64,000 bases of DNA from Streptomyces mobaraensis NBRC 13819 = DSM 40847. Lineage in GTDB: Bacteria; Actinomycetota; Actinomycetes; Streptomycetales; Streptomycetaceae. The notes under the pieces are model-generated. The model did not search any database. It was not told the origin of the DNA and saw only the letters and a list, made by a program, of their open reading frames with translations. The translations under genes were made by a program, and so were the position numbers. The stretch is taken from contig NZ_CP072827.1 in the NCBI RefSeq assembly GCF_017916255.1, positions 3,931,501 to 3,995,500 of the forward strand, given 5' to 3'. Positions 43,683 through 52,734 of the stretch are shown here, in pieces (the stretch's first letter is position 1; each line of letters opens with the position of its first letter).

Positions 43683-44435
43683 TCAGTCCCTGGACAGGAG
43701 CAACCGCTCCACGCCCTTGGGGTCGGTCCGGAGGCACTCCTGGACCTGCCGGGCGAACGGGTCGGGGAAGATCTCCTCGTCGCCGGCCTCGACGCCGTCG
43801 GCGATGGCGCGGGCCGCGTCGGCGGCCGACGCCGTGGGGACGTCGCCCAGGCTCTTCAGGTGGCCGGTGGCGTAGCGCAGCATGTCCGTCTCGACGGGAC
43901 CGGGGAAGACGGCGTGCACGGTGATCCCGCGCGGGGCGAGGTCCACCCGGACGGCCTGGGTCAGCAGGGCGAGCGCGGCCTTGGACGCGGGGTAGGCGCC
44001 CATCGCGGGGGTCCCGGCGAAGGCGCCGACGCTGACGATGTTGGCGACGGCGCCGCCGCCGTTGCGTTCCACGACGGGCGCGAAGGCGCGCAGGACGTGC
44101 AGGGTGCCCAGCCAGTTCGTCCGCATGACCGCCTCGACGTCGGTCAGGTCCATCTCCAGCAGGTGGCCCATGCCGTGCCGTCCCGCGTTGTTGACCAGGA
44201 GCGTCACGTCGGGCGCGGCCTCGGCGGCGGCCGTGACGGCGGCCGGGTCGGTGATGTCCAGGGTCAGCGGGACGATCCGGTCCGGGGCCTCGGCGACCAG
44301 CGGTTCCAGCGTCCGGGGGTCGCGCGCGGCGGCGTGCACGCGGGCGGCGCCGCGGGAGAGGAACTCGGTGACCAGAGCGCGCCCGATACCGCGATTGGCG
44401 CCGGTCACCAGGGCGACGGCCTCGTTGATCCGCAC
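43683..44435 (-). CDS. short-chain dehydrogenase/reductase
   Basis: AAGGAG lies 6 nt before the GTG at 44435, giving 250 aa. The Rossmann motif TGANRGIG (9-16), NNAG, and catalytic Tyr/Lys in YPASK are all present, so the enzyme should be active with NAD(P). It is divergent from the alpha/beta hydrolase gene. Substrate unknown. Confidence 0.92.
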   Translation of the reverse strand: MRINEAVALVTGANRGIGRALVTEFLSRGAARVHAAARDPRTLEPLVAEAPDRIVPLTLDITDPAAVTAAAEAAPDVTLLVNNAGRHGMGHLLEMDLTDVEAVMRTNWLGTLHVLRAFAPVVERNGGGAVANIVSVGAFAGTPAMGAYPASKAALALLTQAVRVDLAPRGITVHAVFPGPVETDMLRYATGHLKSLGDVPTASAADAARAIADGVEAGDEEIFPDPFARQVQECLRTDPKGVERLLLSRD

Positions 44436-44780
44436 GGTGGCTCCTTCGCTTCGGCAGGCGATCCAGCCGGTGCCACCCGGTGCCGCTCGGTGCCACCCGG
44501 TATCCGCCTCGTGCCTGTTCGGTACCCGCCTGTTCGGTACCCGCGCGCGGGGCCGGATCCACACCCGCGGACGTACCCCTGGTCAGGGCCGGCGCGGCCG
44601 GCGCGCTGGAGTCCGTACGTCCGGCTGCTGCGGTGGGCGGGGAGCCGGGGGAAGGGCTGAGCGCGGGGAAGGGCCGAGCGCCCGCTAGAGCGATCGTTCC
44701 AGTGGTGCTACTGTGACTCCTGTCTGGATAGAACGTTCGTTACAGCGGGCGTGCCCAAGCGATTTATGTGGGGGAAGTAC
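44436..44780. other. 345-bp divergent promoter region
   Basis: It holds the SDR promoter and, at 44731-44738, the perfect palindrome GAACGTTC within ATAGAACGTTCGTTA, 43 bp before the hydrolase start; a related half site GATCGTTCC lies at 44692-44700. These could be sites of a TetR- or LysR-type regulator not identified here. No gene is visible. Confidence 0.45.
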
Positions 44781-45650
44781 GTGGAAACCAAGCGCATCAC
44801 CGTGAACGGCGTCGAGCTCGCCTACGTCGAGCAGGGCGAGGGCCCGCTCGCCCTGCTCCTGCACGGGTTCCCGGAGACCCCGGTGACGTTCCGGCACCTG
44901 ATGCCGGTCCTCGCCGAGGCCGGGTACCGGGTCGTCGCCCCGTACATGAGGGGCTTCGCGCCGAGCCAGGTGCCGGCGGACGGCAGCATGCTGATGAAGG
45001 ACCTGGTCGCGGACGCGAACGCGCTGCACGAGGCACTGGGCGGCGACGGCGACGCGATCATCGTCGGTCACGACTGGGGCGGGTTCACCACCTGGGGCGC
45101 CGCGTCGCTCGCGCCCGAGCGCTGGTCGAAGGTCATCGTGGCCGACGTCCCGCCGGTGCAGTTCTACGCTCGCCGGGCCGCGGTGCCCGAGCAGATCCAC
45201 AAGAACAGCCACTTCTACTTCATCCAGATGGGCGTGGCCGACCAGATCATTCCCGTGAACGACTTCGGCTACATCGACTGGCTGTGGGAGCACTGGAGCG
45301 GCAACACGGGCTTCGACGCGACCGAGGACCGGCAGGCCGGCAAGGACGCCCTGCGCGACCCCGCCAACCTCCGGATGGGCCTGGGGCTCTACCGGCAGAA
45401 CTTCCCGTCGGACAAGTTCGGCACCGACGAGTGGGAGATGGGGCACCTGCTCTCGAAGCTCCCCACGCAGCCGACCCTCTACCTGCACGGCAGTGAGGAC
45501 CCGGTCGTCGACGAGGAGATCCTGGCCGACATCGTGGCCGCGCTCCCCGAGGGGTCGGACGGCGCGCTGCTGCAGGGCGTCGGCCACTTCCCGATGGTGG
45601 AGGCCCCGGAGGAGGTCAACAAGCGGATCCTGGCGTTCCTTGGCAAGTAG
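44781..45650 (+). CDS. alpha/beta hydrolase (epoxide hydrolase / haloalkane dehalogenase-like)
   Basis: GGGGGAAG just before the GTG at 44781 favours that start over 44751 or 44766. The protein has the oxyanion motif LHGFPETP and the nucleophile elbow GHDWGG with Asp as nucleophile. A late acid (SEDPVVDEE) and the catalytic His in GVGHFPMVEAPEEV follow. This combination is typical of epoxide hydrolases and dehalogenases. It is divergent from the SDR and convergent with a LysR gene. Confidence 0.92.
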   Translation: METKRITVNGVELAYVEQGEGPLALLLHGFPETPVTFRHLMPVLAEAGYRVVAPYMRGFAPSQVPADGSMLMKDLVADANALHEALGGDGDAIIVGHDWGGFTTWGAASLAPERWSKVIVADVPPVQFYARRAAVPEQIHKNSHFYFIQMGVADQIIPVNDFGYIDWLWEHWSGNTGFDATEDRQAGKDALRDPANLRMGLGLYRQNFPSDKFGTDEWEMGHLLSKLPTQPTLYLHGSEDPVVDEEILADIVAALPEGSDGALLQGVGHFPMVEAPEEVNKRILAFLGK

Positions 45651-45660
45651 GCCCGCGCGA

Positions 45661-45694
45661 CAGGACGTACGCCCTACTCGGCGCGTACGTCCTG
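45661..45694. terminator. bidirectional hairpin between convergent genes
   Basis: CAGGACGTACGC (45661-45672) pairs with GCGTACGTCCTG (45683-45694). It overlaps the last codons of the leftward LysR gene. Confidence 0.7.
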
Positions 45695-46627
45695 CTCGGC
45701 TCCCGCCGTCGCCCGCACCGCCCGCGCCACCTCGCGGGCGGTGCGGGCGAAGGCGTGCACCGCGCCGGTGGTGTCCCCGGCGCGCCACACCAGCCCGTAG
45801 TCCACGGGCGCCGCGTCCTCGAACGGCAGGTACACGACGCCCGGCCGGGCGTAGTACGTCGCCGTGTGCGCCGCCGTCAGCAGGGCCCCCTTGCCGCCCG
45901 CGACGAGCATCAGCGCCTCCTGCAGGTTGGTGACCCCGGGGCCCCGGCCGATCGCGCGGCCGCCGGGGGTCCGCGCCGGGACGTGGTACTCCAGCAGGTA
46001 GTCGGGCAACGGCCCGGCGATCGTCAGGAGTTCGACGTCCGCGAGGTCCTCCAGGGAGACGGCCGTCCGCGCCGCCAGCGGATGCCCGTCGGCCACCGCG
46101 AGCACCCGGGCCTCCGTGAACAGCACCGGGCTCCCGCCCAGGTCGTCCTCGCGTACCGGGAACTCCTGCAACTGGATGTCGAAATCCCCCTTGCGGAGCT
46201 GCCCGTAGGGGTCGGAGAGCGGTACCTCGCACAGCTCCACCCCCAGGCCGGGGCGGGCCGCGCGCAGCGTCTCGGCCGCCCTCATGGCGATCTCGCCCGC
46301 CAGCGGCCCGGTGAACCCGACGTGCAGCACCCCGCTGACCCCGCGCGCCGACGCGGTGGCCCGGGCGACCGCCGCCTCGATCGCCCGGTGGTGCGGTGCC
46401 ACGTCGTCGCGGAACCGCCGGCCCAGCGCGGTGAGCTCCACGCGCCGGCTCGTACGGACGAACAGGGGCGCGCCCAGCCGCCGTTCGAGCCGCTGGACGA
46501 GCTGGCTGACCCGCGCCCTGGACAGCCGCATGCGGTCGGCGGTGCGGCCGAAGTGCAGTTCCTCGGCCAGGATGAGGAAGCAGTCGAGCTCGTCGCGTTC
46601 CACGGTGTCCCCCCGGATGTCCGTCAC
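45674..46627 (-). CDS. LysR-family transcriptional regulator
   Basis: The 317-aa protein has the N-terminal HTH (ELDCFLILAEELHFGRTADRMRLSRARVSQLVQRLERRLGAPLFVRTSR, about 12-62) and a periplasmic-binding-like effector domain. It is divergent from an MFS exporter/flavin-oxidase pair (46741-48767), which it probably controls in the usual LysR manner. The true start may be the GTG of VERDELDCF, a few codons inside. Confidence 0.9.
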   Translation of the reverse strand: MTDIRGDTVERDELDCFLILAEELHFGRTADRMRLSRARVSQLVQRLERRLGAPLFVRTSRRVELTALGRRFRDDVAPHHRAIEAAVARATASARGVSGVLHVGFTGPLAGEIAMRAAETLRAARPGLGVELCEVPLSDPYGQLRKGDFDIQLQEFPVREDDLGGSPVLFTEARVLAVADGHPLAARTAVSLEDLADVELLTIAGPLPDYLLEYHVPARTPGGRAIGRGPGVTNLQEALMLVAGGKGALLTAAHTATYYARPGVVYLPFEDAAPVDYGLVWRAGDTTGAVHAFARTAREVARAVRATAGAEQDVRAE

Positions 46628-46740
46628 CTTGATCGGTAAGCCTGGCTGAACGAACGTCGCGTTCTTCGCCGTTGTTCCCCCAGGGGCGCCGGACGGAGGG
46701 TGGGAGCTCTGAAACCCCCTCCCATCACCGAGGAATGCAC

Positions 46741-48231
46741 ATGTCTGCGCGTCAATGGGGCGTCCTCCTCGTCCTGTGCGGTGCCGTCTTCCTGGAAGGC
46801 ATCGACGTGGCCATGCTCAACGTGGCCCTCCCCGTCATCCGGGCCGACCTCGGCCTGTCCACCGGCGAGCTGCAGTGGGTGATGAGCGCCTACGTGCTCG
46901 GCTACGGCGGCCTCATGCTGCTGGGCGGCCGGGCGGCCGACCTCTTCGGGCGGCGGCGGATGTTCATCTCCTGGCTGGCCGTGTTCCTGCTCTTCTCCGG
47001 GCTCGGCGGCTTCGCCACCGAGGGCTGGATGCTGATCACCGCGCGCTTCGTCACCGGCGTCGCCGCCGCGTTCATCACCCCGGCCGGACTGTCCGTCATC
47101 ACCACCGGCTTCGCGGAGGGCGCCGAGCGCGACCGCGCGCTGCTGATCTACTCCGGTACCGGCGCCGGCGGCTTCTCGCTGGGCCTGGTCGCCGGCGGAC
47201 TGCTGGGCGCGGCCGACTGGCGGTGGGTCTTCTTCGCCCCGGTCGCCGTCTCCGCCGTCCTGCTGGCCGCCGCCCTGGTCCTCATCCCCCGTTCGCCCCG
47301 CCCGGAGCGGGCGCCGGGGGAGAGCATGGACCTGGCCGGGGCCGTCACCGCCACCGCCGCCATCGTGCTGCTCGTCCTGACCGTCGAACGCGCCGCGCAC
47401 GGCAGCGCGGTCACGACCGCGGCGACGGCGGTCGCCGGGCTCGGGCTCCTCGCGGTCTTCGTCGCGGTGGAGCGGCGGACGGCGTCCCCCCTCGTCCGGC
47501 TCGGCATCCTCCGCGCCCCGCTGGTCCGCTCCAACCTCGTCGCCCTGCTCTTCGCGGCGGGCTTCTTCGGCTTCCAGTTCCTCGTGGTGCTCTACCTCCA
47601 GGAACTGCGCGGCTGGTCCACGCTCCGGACGAGCTTCGCCATGATCGTGATCGGGATCGACGCCATCCTGTCGCCCACCCTGACCCCGCGCCTCGTCCGG
47701 CGGTTCGGCAACGCCCGGCTCATCCTCGGCGGCATGCTGCTCGCGGCGCTCGCCTACGCCCTGTTCCTGCCGGTGGGCGCCGACTGGACGTACGCGCTGA
47801 TGCTCCCGAGCCTGGTCACCCTCGGCCTGGCGTTCTCGCTGGCGTACGGGCCGCTCACCATCGTCGCCACGGAAGGCGTCGACGAGGAGGAGCAGGGGCT
47901 CGCGGGTGGGCTGCTCTACACCTTCTTCCAGTTCGGCGCGGCGCTCGGCCTCGCCGGGGCCACGGCCGTGAACATCGCCGCCACGCCCTCGTCCGGATCC
48001 CCGGCCGCCCTGCTCGACGGGTACCGGGCGGCGCTCCTCGTGCCGTTCGGCGCGGCCGTCCTCGCCGCGGTGGTGGCGGCGTTCGGTCTGCGGGGCCGGA
48101 AGGCGGAGGCCGCGGTCGCCGGCCGGGGTGTGGAGGCGGGCGCGGGTGCGGGCGCGGGCGTGGACGGAGGCGCGGGTACGGACGCGGGCGCGGGTACGGA
48201 GGGGGCGGTACGGGCGCCGGTCGCCCCCTGA
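46741..48231 (+). CDS. MFS exporter (DHA2/EmrB-like)
   Basis: GAGGA 8 nt before the ATG at 46741 sets the start (496 aa). About 14 spans, motif A GGRAADLFGRRRMF and motif C-like GAGGFSLGLVAGGLLG are visible. The C-terminal tail consists of alternating Gly-Ala-Gly repeats (VEAGAGAGAGVDGGAGTDAGAGTE) encoded by short GC repeats and is probably dispensable. The divergent LysR gene and the following flavin-type oxidase gene form a small regulated unit. Confidence 0.9.
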   Translation: MSARQWGVLLVLCGAVFLEGIDVAMLNVALPVIRADLGLSTGELQWVMSAYVLGYGGLMLLGGRAADLFGRRRMFISWLAVFLLFSGLGGFATEGWMLITARFVTGVAAAFITPAGLSVITTGFAEGAERDRALLIYSGTGAGGFSLGLVAGGLLGAADWRWVFFAPVAVSAVLLAAALVLIPRSPRPERAPGESMDLAGAVTATAAIVLLVLTVERAAHGSAVTTAATAVAGLGLLAVFVAVERRTASPLVRLGILRAPLVRSNLVALLFAAGFFGFQFLVVLYLQELRGWSTLRTSFAMIVIGIDAILSPTLTPRLVRRFGNARLILGGMLLAALAYALFLPVGADWTYALMLPSLVTLGLAFSLAYGPLTIVATEGVDEEEQGLAGGLLYTFFQFGAALGLAGATAVNIAATPSSGSPAALLDGYRAALLVPFGAAVLAAVVAAFGLRGRKAEAAVAGRGVEAGAGAGAGVDGGAGTDAGAGTEGAVRAPVAP

Positions 48232-48278
48232 GCCGTCCTGCCGCACCCCCACCGTCCCCCCGACCGAGGAGTCATCCC

Positions 48279-48767
48279 ATGACCGCCCGCGCCGCTGCCT
48301 TCGACGACATCCGGGACACCTTCCTCGCGTACGTCCGCGAGATCCGGTACGCCACGATGGTGACCGTGGACCGGCGGAACCGTCCCCGGGCCCGCGTGCT
48401 CCTTCCCGTATGGGAGATCGTCGACGGGCGTCCGGTCGGCTGGCTCGCCGCCTACCGGACGCCCGTCAAGACGGCGCACCTCGCCCGCAACCCGCACACC
48501 ACCTACGCCTATTGGAGTCCCCGGCAGAACGCGGCCTTCGTCGACAGCGTCTCCACCTGGGCCGACGACGACGGGTCCCGACGGCACGCCTGGGACCTCT
48601 ACGTCCGGGGCGGCCCGCCGGGCGTCGGGTACGACCCGGTGCACTACTGGCGGGGCGGTCCGGACGACCCTCGGTACCACGTCATCCGCATCGATCCGTG
48701 GCGGATCCAGGTGGTACGGGGAACCGACCTGCGGAGCACGATCTGGCGGGCGGCGGAGGGGGGTTGA
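48279..48767 (+). CDS. pyridoxamine-5'-phosphate-oxidase-like flavin/F420-binding protein
   Basis: GAGGA precedes the ATG at 48279 (162 aa). The split-barrel pattern is clear (DTFLAYVREIRYATMVTVDRRNRPRARVL ... TPVKTAHLARNPHTTYAYWSP). Such proteins bind FMN or F420 and reduce or bind small molecules. It lies 47 bp after the MFS gene and is probably co-transcribed, suggesting detoxification or resistance. The exact substrate is unknown. Confidence 0.87.
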   Translation: MTARAAAFDDIRDTFLAYVREIRYATMVTVDRRNRPRARVLLPVWEIVDGRPVGWLAAYRTPVKTAHLARNPHTTYAYWSPRQNAAFVDSVSTWADDDGSRRHAWDLYVRGGPPGVGYDPVHYWRGGPDDPRYHVIRIDPWRIQVVRGTDLRSTIWRAAEGG

Positions 48768-48843
48768 GTAGGACCGACGCCCGGGGCTCCGGGAGAACTC
48801 CGGGGGCCCCGGGGCTCGCCCGGAGCCGAAGCCCTCGGGGGTG

Positions 48844-51168
48844 TCAGCCGGCCGATGGCTCCTTCGTGTTCGCCGGTTCCTCCGGTGGCGTCTCCGACGG
48901 TCCCTTCGCCGGTCCCTTCTCCAGGCCCTTCGCCAGCCCCGGCGGCAGCGCTCCCGTGTGCACCACGCCCAGCCGCTGTGTGGCCCGCGTGAGCGCCACG
49001 TACAGGTCGTTCACCCCCATCCGGCCCGGCTCGACCACGAACACCGTGTCGAACTCCAGCCCCTTGGCCTGCCGGGGATCCAGGAGGACGACCGGTCGCG
49101 TCAGGTCCGGCGCCGGGCCGGCGGAGGCGTCCGGGAGGGCGGACGACAGGGCGTCGAGGAGGCCCCGGGGCGCGATCACCGCGAGCCGTCCCTCCGGATG
49201 CTCGGCGAGGGTCGCCGCCACGGCCTCCGCGACCGTCCCGGCAGGCTGGTCCGTCCGGTGCGCCCAGGGGCGTACGCCGGTGGAACGGACGGAACGCGGC
49301 GGCCGGAACCCCGGATTCCCAGAGGCTCGGACCACCTCCGCCGCCACCTCCATGATCTCCGCGGGCGTACGGTAGTTGACGCCCAGCCGGACGTGCTCCC
49401 AGCGGTCGCCGACGTACGGCGCGAGGGCCGCCTCCCACGAGCCGCAGCCGCCCGGTTCGGCGGTCTGGGCCGGGTCGCCGACCAGGGTCATGGACCGGGT
49501 CGGGCAGCGGCGCATCAGCAGCCGCCAGGTCATCGGGGACAGCTCCTGCGCCTCGTCCACGATGATGTGGCCGAACGCCCAGGTGCGGTCGGCCGCGGCG
49601 CGTTCGGCGGCGCTGCGGTGGTCGGCCTCCTCCTGGCGCTCCGCGAGCCGCTCCGCGTCCACCACGTCGTGCGCGGCCAGCACCTCGGAGTCCTCGTCCT
49701 CCAGGTCCTCGAACTCCTGGGTGCGGGAGCCGTACGACATGTCGAGCACGCCCTGCGCGTAGGCGATTCGTTCCTGCCGGGCGGCCTCGGCCGCGGCTTG
49801 GGCGGCCGAGTCGTCCTCGCCGAGCAGCTCGGCGGCCTCGTCCAGCAGCGGTACGTCGGCCGGCGTCCACGGCCCGGCGTCCCGCCGGATGGCGTCGGCG
49901 TCCGCCGGGGGCAGATGGCAGGGGTCGGAGAGGAAGTCCGCCACCAGCCGGTGCGGGGTGAGCGCCGGCCACAACGCGTCGATGGCCGCGTGCACTTCGG
50001 GAGCGGCGGCGACGGCCTTGCCGAGCTGGGCGGCGTCGTCGGGGCCGAGGAGGTTCGGGCCCCCGTAGGGATCGGCCCCGATGCGGTCGACGAGTTGCGC
50101 GGTGAGGGCGTCGATCACGGCGAACGCGAAGGTGGGGCGCGCGAGGTTGTGCGGCAGCCGCGTGGCGCGCGCCCGGTCGCGGGCCGTCCGCACGATCGCT
50201 TCGTCGAGCACCAGGTCGCCGTCGTCGTGCGGGATCACGATCTCCGGGTCGGGCAGCGTCTGCCGGTCCCGGACGTACGCGGCCAGCGCGTCCGCCATCG
50301 CCGCGGCGCCCTTGACCTCGGCCGCCCGCGGGGTGTCGGTGCCGGTGGCCGTGGTGCCGGGGAACAGTTCGGCGGGCGTGGCGAGCAGCACCCCGGTCTC
50401 GCCGAGGGAGGGCAGCACCTCGCCGATGTAGCCGAGGAACGCCGGGTTGGGGCCGACGATCAGCACGGCGCGGCGGGCCAGTTGCTCGCGGTGGGCGTAG
50501 AGCAGGTACGCGGCGCGGTGCAGCGCGACGACCGTCTTCCCCGTACCGGGGCCGCCCTCCACCACCATGACGCCGCGGTGCGGGGCGCGGATGACGCGGT
50601 CCTGCTCCGCCTGGATCGTCTGCACGATGTCGTGCATCCGCCCGGTGCGGGCGGCGTCCAGCGCGGCGAGGAGGACGGCGTCCGCGTCGCTGCCCTCCAG
50701 GCCGGTGCGCTCGGGGTCGGTGAGGTCGAGGATCTCGTCGTGGAGGGCGGTGACGCGGCGTCCCTCGGTGCTGATGTGGCGCCTGCGGCGCAGGCCCATG
50801 GGCGTGTGGCCCGTCGCCAGGTAGAACGGCCGGGCGACGTCGGCCCGCCAGTCGATGACGAGGGGTGTCCGGTCGGCGTCGTCGCGGCGGATGCCGATCC
50901 GGCCGATGTGGTGGTCGCGGCCGTCGCGGAACGCCAGCCGGCCGAAGCAGAGACCGTTCTCCCCCGCGTTGAACGCGGCCAGCAGCCCCGACCGCTCGGC
51001 GACCAGCACATCGCGCTCCAGCCGTGCCTGGAAGGTGCCGCCACCCGGCGAGGCGAGGGCGGCGTTCATCCCGGCTTCGGCCTCGTCGCGGAGTTCCGCG
51101 AGGCGTGTGTGGAGGTTGTCGATGAATTCCTGTTCGTTGCGCAATTCCTGGGCCGACGCGTTTGACAC
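48844..51168 (-). CDS. HelD-like RNA polymerase-associated SF1 ATPase (HelR-type)
   Basis: GGGAG sets the GTG at 51168 (774 aa). The N-terminal coiled arm (ELRNEQEFIDNLHTRLAELRDEAE) precedes Walker A EGGPGTGKT (204-212) and Walker B IIVDEAQELS. Late SF1 motifs include GVNYRTP, KGLEFDTVFV and YVALTRATQRL. The layout matches UvrD-like HelD proteins, which pull nucleic acid out of stalled RNA polymerase; in Streptomyces the HelR member dislodges rifamycins. The AT-rich upstream region with a palindrome at 51206-51238 suggests induction. Whether it confers rifamycin tolerance is inference. Confidence 0.88.
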   Translation of the reverse strand: MSNASAQELRNEQEFIDNLHTRLAELRDEAEAGMNAALASPGGGTFQARLERDVLVAERSGLLAAFNAGENGLCFGRLAFRDGRDHHIGRIGIRRDDADRTPLVIDWRADVARPFYLATGHTPMGLRRRRHISTEGRRVTALHDEILDLTDPERTGLEGSDADAVLLAALDAARTGRMHDIVQTIQAEQDRVIRAPHRGVMVVEGGPGTGKTVVALHRAAYLLYAHREQLARRAVLIVGPNPAFLGYIGEVLPSLGETGVLLATPAELFPGTTATGTDTPRAAEVKGAAAMADALAAYVRDRQTLPDPEIVIPHDDGDLVLDEAIVRTARDRARATRLPHNLARPTFAFAVIDALTAQLVDRIGADPYGGPNLLGPDDAAQLGKAVAAAPEVHAAIDALWPALTPHRLVADFLSDPCHLPPADADAIRRDAGPWTPADVPLLDEAAELLGEDDSAAQAAAEAARQERIAYAQGVLDMSYGSRTQEFEDLEDEDSEVLAAHDVVDAERLAERQEEADHRSAAERAAADRTWAFGHIIVDEAQELSPMTWRLLMRRCPTRSMTLVGDPAQTAEPGGCGSWEAALAPYVGDRWEHVRLGVNYRTPAEIMEVAAEVVRASGNPGFRPPRSVRSTGVRPWAHRTDQPAGTVAEAVAATLAEHPEGRLAVIAPRGLLDALSSALPDASAGPAPDLTRPVVLLDPRQAKGLEFDTVFVVEPGRMGVNDLYVALTRATQRLGVVHTGALPPGLAKGLEKGPAKGPSETPPEEPANTKEPSAG

Positions 51169-51205
51169 TGTGACTCCCGCCCCGATATCATGGCCTTACA
51201 AAGCT

Positions 51206-51238
51206 TTTCTATGCCCTGTTTTCGGCATGGCATAGAAA
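51206..51238. promoter_or_regulatory. inverted repeat upstream of the HelD-like gene (candidate operator)
   Basis: TTTCTATGCC (51206-51215) and GGCATAGAAA (51229-51238) form a perfect 10-bp inverted repeat around 13 bp, with an additional GGCAT inside. It lies 38-70 bp before the GTG start, at promoter distance. Confidence 0.65.
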
Positions 51239-51256
51239 CAATCAATATACGCGAAG

Positions 51257-51289
51257 AAATGCCCCGGCTGTCAATATGCCGGGGCATTT
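51257..51289. terminator. Rho-independent terminator, 12-bp stem
   Basis: AAATGCCCCGGC (51257-51268) pairs with GCCGGGGCATTT (51278-51289) around a 9-nt loop. On the minus strand it lies downstream of the Ala-Pro protein gene and isolates it from the HelD-like gene; TTGTTGTTTT follows on the plus strand. Confidence 0.8.
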
Positions 51290-51486
51290 GTTGTTTTGGC
51301 GCCGCCCTTTTCGATCTCTGTTTGGCGGGGCTTGGCGGGGCTTTTCGCGGTCGGGTGGTGGGCCGGTGAGGGCGGGGTCAGGCGGGGCCGGGGGTGTGAG
51401 CGCCTGATGAGGTGAGTGCCTGGCGGGTCGGTGGTTACGCGATCGGTGGTTATGCGATCGGTGGTCTCGCGGTCGGTGATGCGGAA

Positions 51487-52596
51487 TCAGCGGTTGCGGC
51501 GGCTGCTGGAACGGGGTCGCAACAAGGCGGCGGTCAGCACGGCGGGCGTGGTGAGCAACAGGGTGAGCGTGACCACGGAAGTGTGCGGTACGAGGGGGTT
51601 GCCCCGCGCCGCCACCGCGTTCCGGTAGATGTGATGCGGCGGAATGGGGACGTGCGGCACGGGGATGTGAGCCGGCGGAATCGGCGCCGGGATGTGGCTC
51701 TCGGCTGGGGGTGGTGCGGCGGGCGATGCCGGTGTGACCAGCGAGGGCGGTGCGGCCGGCGCCGGCCGCGCGGGTGCCGCGGCGGCGGGGGCCGATGCGG
51801 CGGAGCGGGCGGGCGGGTTCGCCGTGACCGGGGTTGCCGGACGGGCTGGTGGTGCGGGCGCGGGTGCTGCCGGGGCGGGTGCGGCGGGCGCTGCCGGAGC
51901 GGGCGCGGCTGGGGCCGCGGCGGCCGGAGGGGCTGCGGGGGCTGCGGGTGCGGGTGCTGCCGGTGCGGCTGGGGCGGCGGGGGCCGGTGCGGCGGGAGCC
52001 GCTGGAGCAGGAGCGGGAGCCGCTGGGGCAGGTGCGGCCGGCGCCGGAGCGGCGGGTGCCGGAGCGGCCGGCGCCGGGGCGGCGGGTGCGGGCGCGGCCG
52101 GAGGAGCTGCCGGTGGGGCGGCGGGTGCGGCAGGGGCCGCCGGTGCGGCGGGTGCCGGAGCTGCGGGTGCGGGCGCCGCCGCGGGTGGAGCCGCCGGAGG
52201 GGCCGCGGCCGGCGGAGCGGCCGGGGCGGCAGGAGCGGGTGCCGCCGGGGCTGCGGGCGCGGGTGCCGCCGGAGCGGTTGCCGCCGGGGGAGGCTGGGCC
52301 TGGCAGCCCAGCCGCACATGGGCGGTCACCCGGAGCACGCCCGCCCCGACGGCCAGGCAGCGCACCCCGTCGTCGTCCACGTTCGCGCGCACCGCGCCAC
52401 CCAGCGCGCGTACGCGCACATGCGACGGCGGATGCGGCGGCAGCAGCCTCGGCACGTGGTGGACGACCGCGTGCAACGAACTGTTGCCGGCCGTCGCGTC
52501 CGCCTCCAGGTCGTCGGCGGCGGCCTCGCCCGCCAGCCCGAAGACGGCGAGCGCCGCCAGCGCCGTCAGCCGTCCCGCTCTCAGCCATCCCCGCAC
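51487..52596 (-). CDS. exported Ala-Pro repeat surface protein with C-terminal anchor
   Basis: The 369-aa protein has a signal peptide (RLTALAALAVFGLAGEAAA). A short globular part contains two Cys (VRCLAVGAGVLRVTAHVRLGC). About 165 residues of (A-P)-type repeats (PAAPAPAAPAAPA...) follow, then a Pro-rich stretch and a C-terminal hydrophobic span plus basic tail (VVTLTLLLTTPAVLTAALLRPRSSSRRNR). It looks like a stalk-type wall/membrane-anchored protein; it has no LPxTG motif. The (AP) region is encoded by tandem GCGGGTGCGGGC-like repeats (51860-52300). Confidence 0.78.
   Translation of the reverse strand: MRGWLRAGRLTALAALAVFGLAGEAAADDLEADATAGNSSLHAVVHHVPRLLPPHPPSHVRVRALGGAVRANVDDDGVRCLAVGAGVLRVTAHVRLGCQAQPPPAATAPAAPAPAAPAAPAPAAPAAPPAAAPPAAPPAAAPAPAAPAPAAPAAPAAPAAPPAAPPAAPAPAAPAPAAPAPAAPAPAAPAPAAPAPAPAAPAAPAPAAPAAPAAPAPAAPAAPPAAAAPAAPAPAAPAAPAPAAPAPAPPARPATPVTANPPARSAASAPAAAAPARPAPAAPPSLVTPASPAAPPPAESHIPAPIPPAHIPVPHVPIPPHHIYRNAVAARGNPLVPHTSVVTLTLLLTTPAVLTAALLRPRSSSRRNR
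51860..52300. repeat. tandem GGTGCG/GCC repeat array encoding (Ala-Pro)n
   Basis: Repeats of 12-15 bp (GCCGGTGCGGCGGGT-type) with many variants encode Ala/Pro-only protein on the minus strand. The array is in frame over its whole length. Confidence 0.85.
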
Positions 52597-52734
52597 CCGT
52601 ACAGCCTGGCCAAGAGCGCGGTCCCATGGGCTGGTTCGGGTACGCGTTCCACCGATGGGGTGGAAAAACCCGGGAATTCACCCAGAGAGGTTTGGCGCGG
52701 AGGGGCCCGGCTCCCTGAAACCGCCGACTGTGTG

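Larger units (their letters stand above)
51169..51486. other. AT-rich regulatory intergenic region
   Basis: About 100 bp (51185-51300) is markedly AT-richer than the rest of the window. It contains the palindrome at 51206-51238 and the terminator at 51257-51289. GTGGTTA(T/C)GCGATCG repeats occur further right at 51430-51475. Confidence 0.7.

Noticed and set aside
51206..51238. Rifamycin-associated element of helR
   Set aside because: The palindrome is AT-rich and does not resemble the GC-rich element as I remember it, so I call only a generic operator.
51860..52300. Collagen-like or PE/PPE-type protein on the plus strand (GAAGAG repeats)
   Set aside because: The plus-strand frame has no start or export signal, whereas the minus-strand frame has a signal peptide and anchor.
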